A stretch of 64,000 bases of DNA from positions 248,001 through 312,000 of the forward strand of contig JAEWJK010000001.1 of NCBI GenBank assembly GCA_023386555.1, given 5' to 3'. The first letter of the stretch is position 1. The number at the start of each line of letters is the position of its first letter. Source of the stretch: Bacteroidota bacterium. GTDB taxonomy: Bacteria > Bacteroidota > Bacteroidia > Chitinophagales > Chitinophagaceae. Shown one piece after another: positions 50,778 through 58,092 of this stretch. The notes beneath the pieces were generated by a model. It had not been told where the DNA came from and did not search any database. It saw only the letters and a program-made list of their open reading frames with translations. The translations under genes were made by a program, and so were the position numbers.

Positions 50778-52142
50778 TTATTGCTTCGCTGCAACTTTTT
50801 GCCATTCAACTATATTGTTACATCCGGCAAATTCATTGTCGATGCTGATATAATATGTAGGAATTTTATCGCTGAACCATTTCTTCAATACTTCCATTTT
50901 CTTTTCATCCAAAGCTCTTGAAGCAACACGGTTGTAATCGTCTTTTAAATTTTCTCTGTGAGGTTCAGAACGTTCTTTGAAGTAAATAATTCTTACTGCG
51001 TTTTTTCCTCTTTCATCTGTAAAAGATATTGGTTGAGAGATATCGCCAGCCTTCATGTCTTTTATTGCAAGTACAATATCTTTATCCAACTGATCTATTG
51101 TTACATAAGTTGAACCATCTCTTCCTGTTACTTCACCTCCACTAAACTTAGCAGATTCATCTTCGGTATGTTTCATAACTGCCTGTGCAAAATTCATTCT
51201 ACCTGCAATGATCAAAGCCCTTACTGAATCAAGTTTACGTTTAGAAATGTCTATCTCTTCTTTATTAACCGGTGGAATTCTAAGAATATGACGAACAATA
51301 GCTTCATCACCAGCACGACTAACCATTTGAATAAGATGAATACCAAATTTCGTTTTTACCGGGTTTGATATCTGGCCGTCTTTCAACTTAAATGCTGCTG
51401 CAATAAAAGTTGGATCCCACATTTTATCTGTACGATTTATCCTGTATTCTCCACCATTGTCTTTGCTTCCGGGGTCTTGAGAATACAATTTAGCTAACTG
51501 ATCGAATCTTCTTGTTCCGGCCTCAACCTGTTTTCTAAGGTCTTTTAAAAAGTTTGCTTCATACTCTTCAACATCTTTATTAGCCTTTGGATAAACAATG
51601 ATCTGGCTTAATTGTAATTCACTTTCATAAAAAGGGAGGCTATCTTTTGGTATTTTGTTGAAATAAGTTCTTACTTCAGTAGGAGTGATCTTAACATCAC
51701 CAACGATCTTTCCCCTCATCTGTTCAGCCATCAGGTTCTCTAAAATATTTGGTCTTAAATCTTCCTTCAATTGAAATACAGATTTACCAGCAATATCCTC
51801 CAGCACTTCTTTTGAGCCATATTGCTGAATGAAGAAGCGAATACGATTGTCTAATTGTGCTTCTACTTCTTCTTCCGTAATGTCGAGAGAATCTTTTTGA
51901 GCTTGTAATACCAAAGCTTTTTGGATCAGCTGACCTTCCAGGAAAGCACATTCAGGATTTGCAGGTAAAGCATCTTCCTGACCCTGCCTTTTATAATCAG
52001 CAATGGCATTCATGATATCTGAACGAAGAATGATTCTATCACCAACCTGTGCAATAATTTTATCTGCAACCACTTTCTTTGGTTGGGCAAAAGCCGAGGC
52101 AAATAACAATGATGAAAAAGAGAGTAGTATAAAACGTTTCAT
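50778..52142 (-). CDS. SurA-like periplasmic peptidyl-prolyl isomerase/chaperone
   Basis: 454 residues with a signal peptide ending LFASAFAQ. The N-terminal SurA domain (about 25-165) begins VVADKIIAQVGDRIILRSDIM. Two parvulin domains follow: QLSQIIVYPKANK to GGEYRINRTD then FGIHLIQMVSRAG, and VRHILRIPPVNKEE to the GGEVTGRDGS region. It should help outer-membrane proteins fold. It follows three secreted-protein genes on the same strand, 90 bp apart, with a palindrome in the leader (52152-52186). Confidence 0.9.
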   Translation of the reverse strand: MKRFILLSFSSLLFASAFAQPKKVVADKIIAQVGDRIILRSDIMNAIADYKRQGQEDALPANPECAFLEGQLIQKALVLQAQKDSLDITEEEVEAQLDNRIRFFIQQYGSKEVLEDIAGKSVFQLKEDLRPNILENLMAEQMRGKIVGDVKITPTEVRTYFNKIPKDSLPFYESELQLSQIIVYPKANKDVEEYEANFLKDLRKQVEAGTRRFDQLAKLYSQDPGSKDNGGEYRINRTDKMWDPTFIAAAFKLKDGQISNPVKTKFGIHLIQMVSRAGDEAIVRHILRIPPVNKEEIDISKRKLDSVRALIIAGRMNFAQAVMKHTEDESAKFSGGEVTGRDGSTYVTIDQLDKDIVLAIKDMKAGDISQPISFTDERGKNAVRIIYFKERSEPHRENLKDDYNRVASRALDEKKMEVLKKWFSDKIPTYYISIDNEFAGCNNIVEWQKVAAKQ

Positions 52143-52151
52143 AGCTTCTTG

Positions 52152-52186
52152 TAAGGCATCAAAAATATGCTTTTGCTGATGCCTTA
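52152..52186 (-). promoter_or_regulatory. Perfect inverted repeat over the -7 box of the SurA-like gene
   Basis: TAAGGCATCA / TGATGCCTTA, 10-bp arms, with a 15-nt spacer. On the reverse strand a TATTTTTG -7 box (52160-52167) lies at the end of the spacer, so a regulator or hairpin here could control the SurA-like gene. It also could be a terminator for the gene before it, but has no U-tract. Confidence 0.45.
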
Positions 52187-52232
52187 GTTCAGGAAACCAA
52201 GGGTTTTTAACAAAGAATTTGTGCTGGATTAG

Positions 52233-53528
52233 TTATTTAAGAAGCACTACGTAACCGGATATTGGTTTTTCACCATTCTTCAGATCAATGAGATAATAAT
52301 ATGTTCCAACCGGAGCTTCACGGCCATTAATTCTTCCATCCCATGGATTTGAATAACCTTTAGAAGAGAATATCACCTGTCCATGACGATTGAATATTTC
52401 TACCCTGCAATTTGGAAATTGTTGTAAGAACGGAAGATTCCATACATCGTTGATACCATCTCCATTCGGACTAAAGGCATTATACACTTCGTATTTCACT
52501 TTTGATGGTAATGCTCTTTTAGTAATATATGAATGAGTGTTAGATACATTTATTTTCCTGGAGTGCATCAATGCAGTATAGATAGCAGCATTGCTTGTTA
52601 TTGTTCCAGGTGATTGTGGTGTTTGAAAACTATTGAGTTGTTCCCAGCCATCGTGTTTATACAAACTGATGTAGCTTTTATTTCTATGTTCAGTGAACGT
52701 TCTCGTTTCAACATCTTTATCATTCTGTACCAAAACTTCTACCGATGTGTTTGAAGAATTCCTTGCTAATACAGACCAGGTTACTGTTAAAGTAGTATCA
52801 GTTAATATTTGTCCGCTTACTGCATTTCGATATACATTGCTGAATGCTCTGACATAAATATCATTCCTGGCAGATGTATTTCTCATTTGCAATGGAGTGT
52901 ATTCCTTGTTTGTGGGACCAACAGGAAAAGTTACCACACAACATGATGCAAGTGAGTTTATTTTTAAAGATCCTCCGTTGACTTCTGTACCGGTAACAAA
53001 AAACTTCTCAGGGCTGAATCCATTTATACCGCCAAAGTCAGTTGAATCTCCTAATGCTGCAATATGTTTTCCGAGATAAACGTGACCTTTTTGAAATGTA
53101 ACAGCATCTAATACATTCATATCTGAAGTAAGCCAAATGCCATTTGAGTTGTTGATGGTTATATTGGAGAAAGATGGACCTTTTAAAGTGTTATCATTAT
53201 ATCCTCCTTCCACTAACTGTTGACCTAAGTTGCCATAGACGGGATTGGGTTGCTGAAAAATAATGTTACCCGCAAATTTCGAATTCTTTATGGCAAATCC
53301 ATCGGTGAGTTTTGAAGTAGTATTGTTCTTAAATATTTTTCCAAGGAAATACATCTTTCCATCTTTCGTAATGCTCAGGTTTCCATCATTAATAAAATGA
53401 CCAAATACACCTATTGATGAAGTATTGCCAACATATACAGTTGATGTGGATGGTATATACACTGTCTCCTGTGCTTTGAGAGAAAGACAGGATACGAGAA
53501 AAATTAATATTGTTATTCCTCTTTTCAG
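52233..53528 (-). CDS. Secreted protein with type IX secretion (gliding-motility type B) C-terminal domain
   Basis: Cell-surface or extracellular protein of 431 residues. The C-terminal domain (about 345-431) carries FSPNGDGINDVWNLPFLQQF, VEIFNRHGQVIF, NPWDG and YYYLIDLKNG, the CHU_C/T9SS type B signal. The middle region is beta-rich (FGGINGFSPEKFFVTG, SCCVVTFPVGPT). Starting from the GTG at 53462 removes the export signal; extending upstream in frame gives KRGITILIFLVSCLSLKAQ, a perfect signal peptide, but the only fitting initiator is a CTG at 53526-53528. I therefore extend the gene to that CTG; this start is an inference. It is the last of three secreted-protein genes. Confidence 0.8.
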   Translation of the reverse strand: MKRGITILIFLVSCLSLKAQETVYIPSTSTVYVGNTSSIGVFGHFINDGNLSITKDGKMYFLGKIFKNNTTSKLTDGFAIKNSKFAGNIIFQQPNPVYGNLGQQLVEGGYNDNTLKGPSFSNITINNSNGIWLTSDMNVLDAVTFQKGHVYLGKHIAALGDSTDFGGINGFSPEKFFVTGTEVNGGSLKINSLASCCVVTFPVGPTNKEYTPLQMRNTSARNDIYVRAFSNVYRNAVSGQILTDTTLTVTWSVLARNSSNTSVEVLVQNDKDVETRTFTEHRNKSYISLYKHDGWEQLNSFQTPQSPGTITSNAAIYTALMHSRKINVSNTHSYITKRALPSKVKYEVYNAFSPNGDGINDVWNLPFLQQFPNCRVEIFNRHGQVIFSSKGYSNPWDGRINGREAPVGTYYYLIDLKNGEKPISGYVVLLK

Positions 53529-53554
53529 ATTTGATAATTAATTAATTCAAAATA

Positions 53555-53584
53555 GCCGGCACTGTACCGTCGTACAATGCCAGC
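53555..53584 (-). terminator. Hairpin between secreted-protein genes
   Basis: A 13-bp stem in the reverse-strand RNA, arms GCTGGCATTGTAC / GTACAGTGCCGGC with two G-U pairs and a 4-nt loop, followed by TATTTTG. Possible terminator after the 578-residue gene. Confidence 0.5.
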
Positions 53585-53606
53585 TTTTGTATTGTATTGA
53601 ACCTGT

Positions 53607-53642
53607 AACCGCTGCACTGATTTTTTTATGAATGCAGCGGTT
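53607..53642 (-). terminator. Second hairpin in the same gap
   Basis: Perfect 10-bp stem AACCGCTGCA / TGCAGCGGTT with a 16-nt loop that contains seven T. It begins 25 bp past the stop of the 578-residue gene. Confidence 0.5.
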
Positions 53643-53666
53643 GCTTAAATATTCTTTCTCTACATA

Positions 53667-55403
53667 TTAAAACTCTATTACAGTAAAATTGAATGTAGCA
53701 TTACCACTATTTGTAAAAGGCTGATTACCGTTTCCATTATTGGTTATGCTCATTTTTATAGTTGTTGCACTGGATACTCTGGCCCAGTTGATAGTTGTTT
53801 GATTATTGAGGTCGCTAGCTGGAGAAACCATTACAGTAGAAGTGGTAGACAATCCACCTCCTGGAACAGTGAATGTAATAACGGATGTATTTCCACTGCC
53901 CAGGTTTGCCGGCAAACTACCAATTGTTATAGTATAGTTTTTAATTTTACTTTCACCATTAGGTGATGTTACAGGAACAGGATTTAAGGTTACAGTGCCA
54001 CTACTGTTCACCGTAAGAAAATTATCTGTAACTGTTCCGGGTGTTGTTGCTGAAGTAATGCCCAGTGTAAGATTACTAGCATTACTTGTTGCACCAGATA
54101 TTGTTGCTCCTGTTGAAAAAGTTTTTAGTCCTGCAAATGTTTGTGTACCGGTATTTACAACACCACCAAATGTTGCAGAGGCTGGTTGCAAATTCAAAAC
54201 ACCTGTAGTAATACTTGCACCATTAGCATTAGGTGAAGACCCAATAGCCCCTAACGATGTAACACCATTCACACTTGATAGTATTACCTTACCTGTATTA
54301 TCAACTGTCAGGTATCTGTCTGTAGCTGTGCCTGGTGTTGTTGCTGAAGTAATTCCTAAAGTAAGGTTACTGGTATTACTTGTTGCACCAGATATTGTTG
54401 CTCCTGTTGAAAAAGTTTTTAATCCTGCAAATGTTTGTGCTCCTGTTGTTACTACTCCTCTTGCAGTTGCAGATGCATTTGGAACATGAAATGTGTGTGT
54501 TGTACCTGTACTGTTGATAGAGAGATCATTTCCTGTAGTACCCAAAGCAAATGTCTGGTTTGATGAAAGTGCAAGACCATTTAAAGTTCGTGTTGAAGGT
54601 ATATATGCATTTAATAAACCTGCTACACTATCAATTCCTTTTTGTCTCCATGCCCTTGTTGAAACGGATAATGTATCAATTGAATGAGTACCTGTAGTAG
54701 TAATCGTTCCTCCATTTATTCCATATCCTGCTCCTACACTTGTTACTGTTCCTACATTCCAGGTTCTGTTTGCACCAAGATCCTGAGATGTTCCATTTAT
54801 CGTTAATGTTCTTTGACCTGCATAAGAATATATGGCACCTAGAACACTGTCTATTCCTTTCTGTCGCCAGGCTCTTGTTGATATTGATAATGTATCAACA
54901 GAATGAGTCCCTGTAGTGGTGATCGTTCCTCCATTTATTCCATAGCCTGCTCCTACACTTGATACTGTTCCTTTGTTATTGAATGTTGTCCAATCTGCAC
55001 TTGAGAGTAAACCTCTGTTCACTGCTGAAGCTGTTGGCATATTAAACGTATGGGTATTACCTGAACTGTTTATTGTAAAATCTGTTCCGCTGGTACCGGT
55101 GGTATATGTTTGATTCGTAAGCAAAGAACTCCAGAAGCCGTTTCTTCTTATCATAACCTGGCTGCTTGGTGTATGATAAATCATAACACCATCAGGAGGA
55201 TTCAAGGCATCAATCCCTGTTGCATTTGTTGTATCTGAAATTCGTGGAAGCCAAACTCCTTGCCTGCCATTCGACCCCTGCAGATCCAATATCACTGATT
55301 TTTGAACACTTGTTGGCTGATCGCCAAGCTTTAATTGAGCCTTTACATCGTCAACAAGTAAAAAGCTGATAAAGGAAAGCAGGAGGATATAGATTTTTTT
55401 CAT
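53667..55403 (-). CDS. Repeat-bearing secreted protein, unknown function
   Basis: 578 residues with a signal peptide ending LVDDVKAQ. A conserved Bacteroidota start follows: GDQPTSVQKSVILDLQG, GVWLPRISDTT, NPPDGVMIY, shared with the next gene upstream. The middle and C-terminal parts are low in charge, rich in Thr, Ser, Gly and Asn, with repeats such as TISGATSNTSNLTLGITSA and RTLTINGTSQ/KGIDSV. The repeats resemble phage tail-fibre or adhesin stalks. No T9SS C-terminal domain is visible, so how it leaves the cell is unclear. Close DNA repeats occur inside it (54031/54325 and 54627/54845). Confidence 0.75.
   Translation of the reverse strand: MKKIYILLLSFISFLLVDDVKAQLKLGDQPTSVQKSVILDLQGSNGRQGVWLPRISDTTNATGIDALNPPDGVMIYHTPSSQVMIRRNGFWSSLLTNQTYTTGTSGTDFTINSSGNTHTFNMPTASAVNRGLLSSADWTTFNNKGTVSSVGAGYGINGGTITTTGTHSVDTLSISTRAWRQKGIDSVLGAIYSYAGQRTLTINGTSQDLGANRTWNVGTVTSVGAGYGINGGTITTTGTHSIDTLSVSTRAWRQKGIDSVAGLLNAYIPSTRTLNGLALSSNQTFALGTTGNDLSINSTGTTHTFHVPNASATARGVVTTGAQTFAGLKTFSTGATISGATSNTSNLTLGITSATTPGTATDRYLTVDNTGKVILSSVNGVTSLGAIGSSPNANGASITTGVLNLQPASATFGGVVNTGTQTFAGLKTFSTGATISGATSNASNLTLGITSATTPGTVTDNFLTVNSSGTVTLNPVPVTSPNGESKIKNYTITIGSLPANLGSGNTSVITFTVPGGGLSTTSTVMVSPASDLNNQTTINWARVSSATTIKMSITNNGNGNQPFTNSGNATFNFTVIEF
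54031..54443 (-). repeat. Internal direct repeats of the secreted gene, pair 1
   Basis: Two nearly identical ~120-bp units, 54031-54150 and 54325-54443, encoding the ATISGATSNxSNLTLGITSA stretch. They share runs of 25-30 identical bases, enough for recombination to change copy number. Confidence 0.7.
54627..54970 (-). repeat. Internal direct repeats of the secreted gene, pair 2
   Basis: Two ~125-bp units, 54627-54751 and 54845-54970, encoding the GINGGTITTTGTHSxDTLS and RAWRQKGIDSV stretch. They are about 85 percent identical by eye. Confidence 0.65.
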
Positions 55404-55456
55404 AGATCCTCCTTTTGCTTCTTATCACTTCTGAGCCTCTGTTACCAGGCTTCAGC

Positions 55457-56629
55457 TTACTTGATAACGTACCACTTGGTACCATCTGTTTGCAGTTTCA
55501 CAACAGTCCAATCGTTGTAAATACTCATAGATGTACCATCTTCAATTGCACCGCTGATGATAACATCATTGGTTAATCCGCCTGCAATCTTTTTAACGAT
55601 GTAAGTACGTCCACTGATAGAAGTTGCCGGAGCAGGAAGCGTTACTGTTACTGCTGCACCTGATGCATCAACCAGTACAGTATAATCTGTATCTCCAAGG
55701 GAGGTATTGCTTGTTACAGTTCTGATACTTAACGATAAGCTGCCAGATACTTGCAGCGTAGAATTTGCACTGCCGGTTGTACCCACTAAAGCAGTTGCTG
55801 CTGCAGTTAAAGTATCCTGGAAAGTTTTATGACCACCGAAAGTTTGAGATTCTATTGACACACCACCCGGAGTTGTTGCTGTTGCAGCATGTAAAACAAG
55901 GCTGTCTGACAATGCACCAACTATTTTTGAAAGACCATTTGCATTAGATGTGTTTTTGAATGCACCCACGAACCAGTTTTTAAAGGCATCGGTTGCTATG
56001 GTTCTTCTTCTTACTGAACCACCTTGGGCAGTATCAACAACAAGTATTTCTGTTAGTTCCTGATCCCTGTTCAAATTTCTGAACTGAACACTATCGTTCA
56101 CAAATAATTTACCTGTAGTGGATGAATCTGTTACTGTTAAAGTGTTGTTGACTGATAAATTATTTTGAACTGTACCATTCTCATTGATGGTAACATCTCC
56201 TGTGGTTCCATCAATAATCAATCTTTCCAGGTTATTGGTAATGATCTTTAATGACTGTGCATTTAATGATCCCAACTTTTCTGTACCGACTAAATTATCT
56301 CCGTCTTTAGACCATTTGTTTAATGCAGCAGAGTCTGTAGTGATTTTCTGCCATTTGTTATTTTTCCTGATATACAAACCTCTTCCTTCAGCTGTTGCAG
56401 GGGTTAAATAGATCAACATTCCATCTGGTGGCGTTAATGCATTAATAGCTGTTGTGTCTGTTAAACGGGGAAGTAAGAAACCCTGTTTGTCACTTTCGAG
56501 TTCTAAGATGGAAGACTTTTGAATTTGTGTTGGATTGGTACCAACTTTTAACTGAGCGTAAGAACTGCTTGCGATAAATGTTACAAGAATGGCAACAGCG
56601 ATCCTTGTAAGTTTTGTAAAAACTTTCAT
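55457..56629 (-). CDS. Secreted protein, paralogue of the following gene
   Basis: 390 residues with a signal peptide ending SSSYAQ. It shares with the 578-residue gene the start LKVGTNPTQIQKSSILELES, QGFLLPRLTDTTAINALTPPDGMLIY and then diverges. The C-terminal part has SLSIRTVTSNTSLGDTDYTVLVDASGAAVTVTLPAPATS and GGLTNDVIISGAIEDGTSMSIY, a beta-helix or tail-like pattern. Function unknown. It is the first of three secreted-protein genes on this strand, 53 bp from the second. Confidence 0.75.
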   Translation of the reverse strand: MKVFTKLTRIAVAILVTFIASSSYAQLKVGTNPTQIQKSSILELESDKQGFLLPRLTDTTAINALTPPDGMLIYLTPATAEGRGLYIRKNNKWQKITTDSAALNKWSKDGDNLVGTEKLGSLNAQSLKIITNNLERLIIDGTTGDVTINENGTVQNNLSVNNTLTVTDSSTTGKLFVNDSVQFRNLNRDQELTEILVVDTAQGGSVRRRTIATDAFKNWFVGAFKNTSNANGLSKIVGALSDSLVLHAATATTPGGVSIESQTFGGHKTFQDTLTAAATALVGTTGSANSTLQVSGSLSLSIRTVTSNTSLGDTDYTVLVDASGAAVTVTLPAPATSISGRTYIVKKIAGGLTNDVIISGAIEDGTSMSIYNDWTVVKLQTDGTKWYVIK

Positions 56630-56882
56630 GGTTATTGGATATTGGGTTCAACAATAATATTGCGTCAATAATTGGTTACGGCATTGATGCAATATGTACA
56701 ATACGAAATAGAAACGGCAGTGGTTTTCGATTTAGTATATAGACGTTAAAGATTTTTTGAAAGTTGCAGAAACTAACGAAATCAAGGAGCTGAGTTTAGT
56801 GTTTCTACTATGTGGAAGTACGAGGCAGTATAAATTAGTTATAGTTTATCGCAATTAAGTATATTTGATTACTACACCTGCC

Positions 56883-57145
56883 ATGAGAAACATCATAAAG
56901 CTTTCAGCTATTATTAGCTTTTTTCTTACCGTACAGATTTCGTACAGCCAGAATTCTTTTGCAATAAAAGCAGGAATGAATGTAGCATTGTAAAATCTAT
57001 TGCAATAGAGGCTCGATATATATATGGATTTCCAACTTTTTATCAAATAGATGATGTTGGAATTAGACGAAGTGCTAACACTGCTTCAAATCGTTCCTTC
57101 CAATTAGGAATGTCCTATTCAATAAAAACCAAACCTTGTTCTATC
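56883..57145 (+). pseudogene. Remnant of an outer-membrane beta-barrel protein gene
   Basis: An ATG at 56883 opens a normal signal peptide plus mature start (MRNIIKLSAIISFFLTVQIS, SQNSFAIKAGMNVA) that stops at 56991. In the +2 frame from about 56993 the sequence continues KSIAIEARYIYGFPTFYQID and ends NRSFQLGMSYSIKTK, a typical C-terminal beta-strand of PorT/OmpA-like barrels. The middle (about 120 residues) is missing and the two parts are out of frame. So this is a decayed barrel gene with an internal deletion. Its end runs into the first RAYT palindrome at 57144. Confidence 0.65.
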
Positions 57146-57167
57146 GGTTGGTGTCCCCACCAACCGA
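57144..57167. repeat. REP-like palindrome 1 beside the RAYT gene
   Basis: 10-bp stem TCGGTTGGTG / CACCAACCGA with TCCC loop, 20 bp ahead of the transposase start. Confidence 0.8.
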
Positions 57168-57187
57168 AAATTATCTAACTTAAACTT

Positions 57188-57727
57188 ATGAATCCGTTTC
57201 ATAAACGACAAGGACAAGTCGAAACAAACTTCTGCTACTTTTATACTGATACAATATTTGAATTCAAACATTTATTGGAAGATGATGATTTGAAAATGGT
57301 TGTGATCTCCTCGCTGCAATATTTAACGAACAAAGGGCTTGTAACGCTATATGGTTTTGTGATCATGCCAAATCATATTCATCTTCTGTGGTATATAAAA
57401 TCTCAGAATGGAAAAGAGAGTCCGGCTGGCAGCTTCTCCAAATTCACTGCTCATCAATTCAAGAAATACCTACAACAAAAAGGAAAGCTTGATTTGTATG
57501 CTTCTAATAAAGAAGATCGAAACTATCAATTCTGGAAAAGAGACCCACTAGCAATACCGATCAATAGTGAAAAAATATTAGAGAGTAAACTTGACTATAT
57601 ACATAATAATCCGACTAAAGAGCATTGGAAACTATGCCGTTACCCTGAAGAATATAGATGGAGTAGCTCTCGATTTTATTATGATGGATTTGATGAGTTT
57701 AGGATGCTTACTCATTATAAAGAATGA
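57188..57727 (+). CDS. REP-associated tyrosine transposase (RAYT)
   Basis: A Y1-transposase-fold protein of 179 residues related to IS200/IS605 TnpA but domesticated. The metal-binding HUH motif is VIMPNHIHLLWY near residues 60-70, the catalytic tyrosine lies in KLDYIHNNPTKEHW near 138, and the C-terminal YRWSSSRFYYDG matches RAYT proteins. It is flanked by hairpins sharing CGGTTGGTG/CACCAACCG: one before, one starting 2 bp past its stop and one about 190 bp further on. This is the usual form of a RAYT with its REP sequences. The start is the ATG at 57188. RAYTs are usually single-copy and may mobilise REP sequences. Confidence 0.88.
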   Translation: MNPFHKRQGQVETNFCYFYTDTIFEFKHLLEDDDLKMVVISSLQYLTNKGLVTLYGFVIMPNHIHLLWYIKSQNGKESPAGSFSKFTAHQFKKYLQQKGKLDLYASNKEDRNYQFWKRDPLAIPINSEKILESKLDYIHNNPTKEHWKLCRYPEEYRWSSSRFYYDGFDEFRMLTHYKE

Positions 57728-57728
57728 T

Positions 57729-57768
57729 ATTACTTATCGGTTGGTGAGGACACCAACCGATAAGTAAT
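57729..57768. repeat. REP-like palindrome 2, perfect 18-bp stem
   Basis: ATTACTTATCGGTTGGTG / CACCAACCGATAAGTAAT with loop AGGA, beginning 2 bp past the RAYT stop codon. It has a longer stem than REP 1 and 3 and may also end the RAYT transcript. Confidence 0.85.
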
Positions 57769-57788
57769 ACAGAACATCCAGAAAAATG

Positions 57789-57820
57789 GAACCAGCCTAT
57801 CCAAAACTGGGGGCTGGTTC
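57789..57820 (+). terminator. Hairpin in the RAYT 3' region
   Basis: 9-bp stem GAACCAGCC / GGCTGGTTC with a 14-nt loop, followed by TTCATC. It could end the RAYT transcript, but the U-tract is weak. Confidence 0.35.
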
Positions 57821-57913
57821 TTCATCAGTTCTTAACTATTTTTGATAAAAGATGCCAACTCTAATGACAGTTGCTACATCCTGTTTACACAAAATATTTT
57901 AGGGTCTCTGATT

Positions 57914-57945
57914 TCGGTTGGTGAGGACACCAACCGATAGGTAAT
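57914..57945. repeat. REP-like palindrome 3
   Basis: TCGGTTGGTG / CACCAACCGA with AGGA loop at 57914-57937, followed by TAGGTAAT. Shares the loop and the TARGTAAT flank with REP 2 at 57729. Confidence 0.8.
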
Positions 57946-57986
57946 CTCGCACAACACTACCTGCACCGTCTCAATAAGAATTAAAA

Positions 57987-58016
57987 GTACAAGTGTGCGA
58001 CACAACGAAAGCTGAG
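57987..58016 (+). repeat. Copy k of the interspersed GACRCAAC element
   Basis: GTACAAGTGTGCGACACAAC at 57987-58006 with the tail GAAAGCTGAG. It lies between RAYT and infB, 77 bp from the infB stop, and joins both subtypes (GTGTGCG with ACACAAC). Confidence 0.75.
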
Positions 58017-58045
58017 TTTGGTCATAATGCCGGCATCATAACAAT

Positions 58046-58071
58046 AAAAAAGGAGCATCGCTGCTCCTTTT
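58046..58071 (-). terminator. Intrinsic terminator of the rimP-nusA-infB operon
   Basis: AAAAGGAGCA / TGCTCCTTTT with a 4-nt loop; on the reverse strand followed by TTATTGTTATG. It is 22 bp past the infB stop. Confidence 0.8.
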
Positions 58072-58092
58072 AAATATTTAGATCATGTAAAC

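Noticed and set aside
53995..54489. 164-residue forward open frame opposite the repeat-bearing secreted gene
   Set aside because: It repeats because the DNA repeats; its composition is unlike a protein and the reverse-strand gene has a signal peptide and family start.
3587..58016. CRISPR array from the repeated ~20-bp elements
   Set aside because: Copies are kilobases apart, in both orientations, without regular spacers or cas genes.
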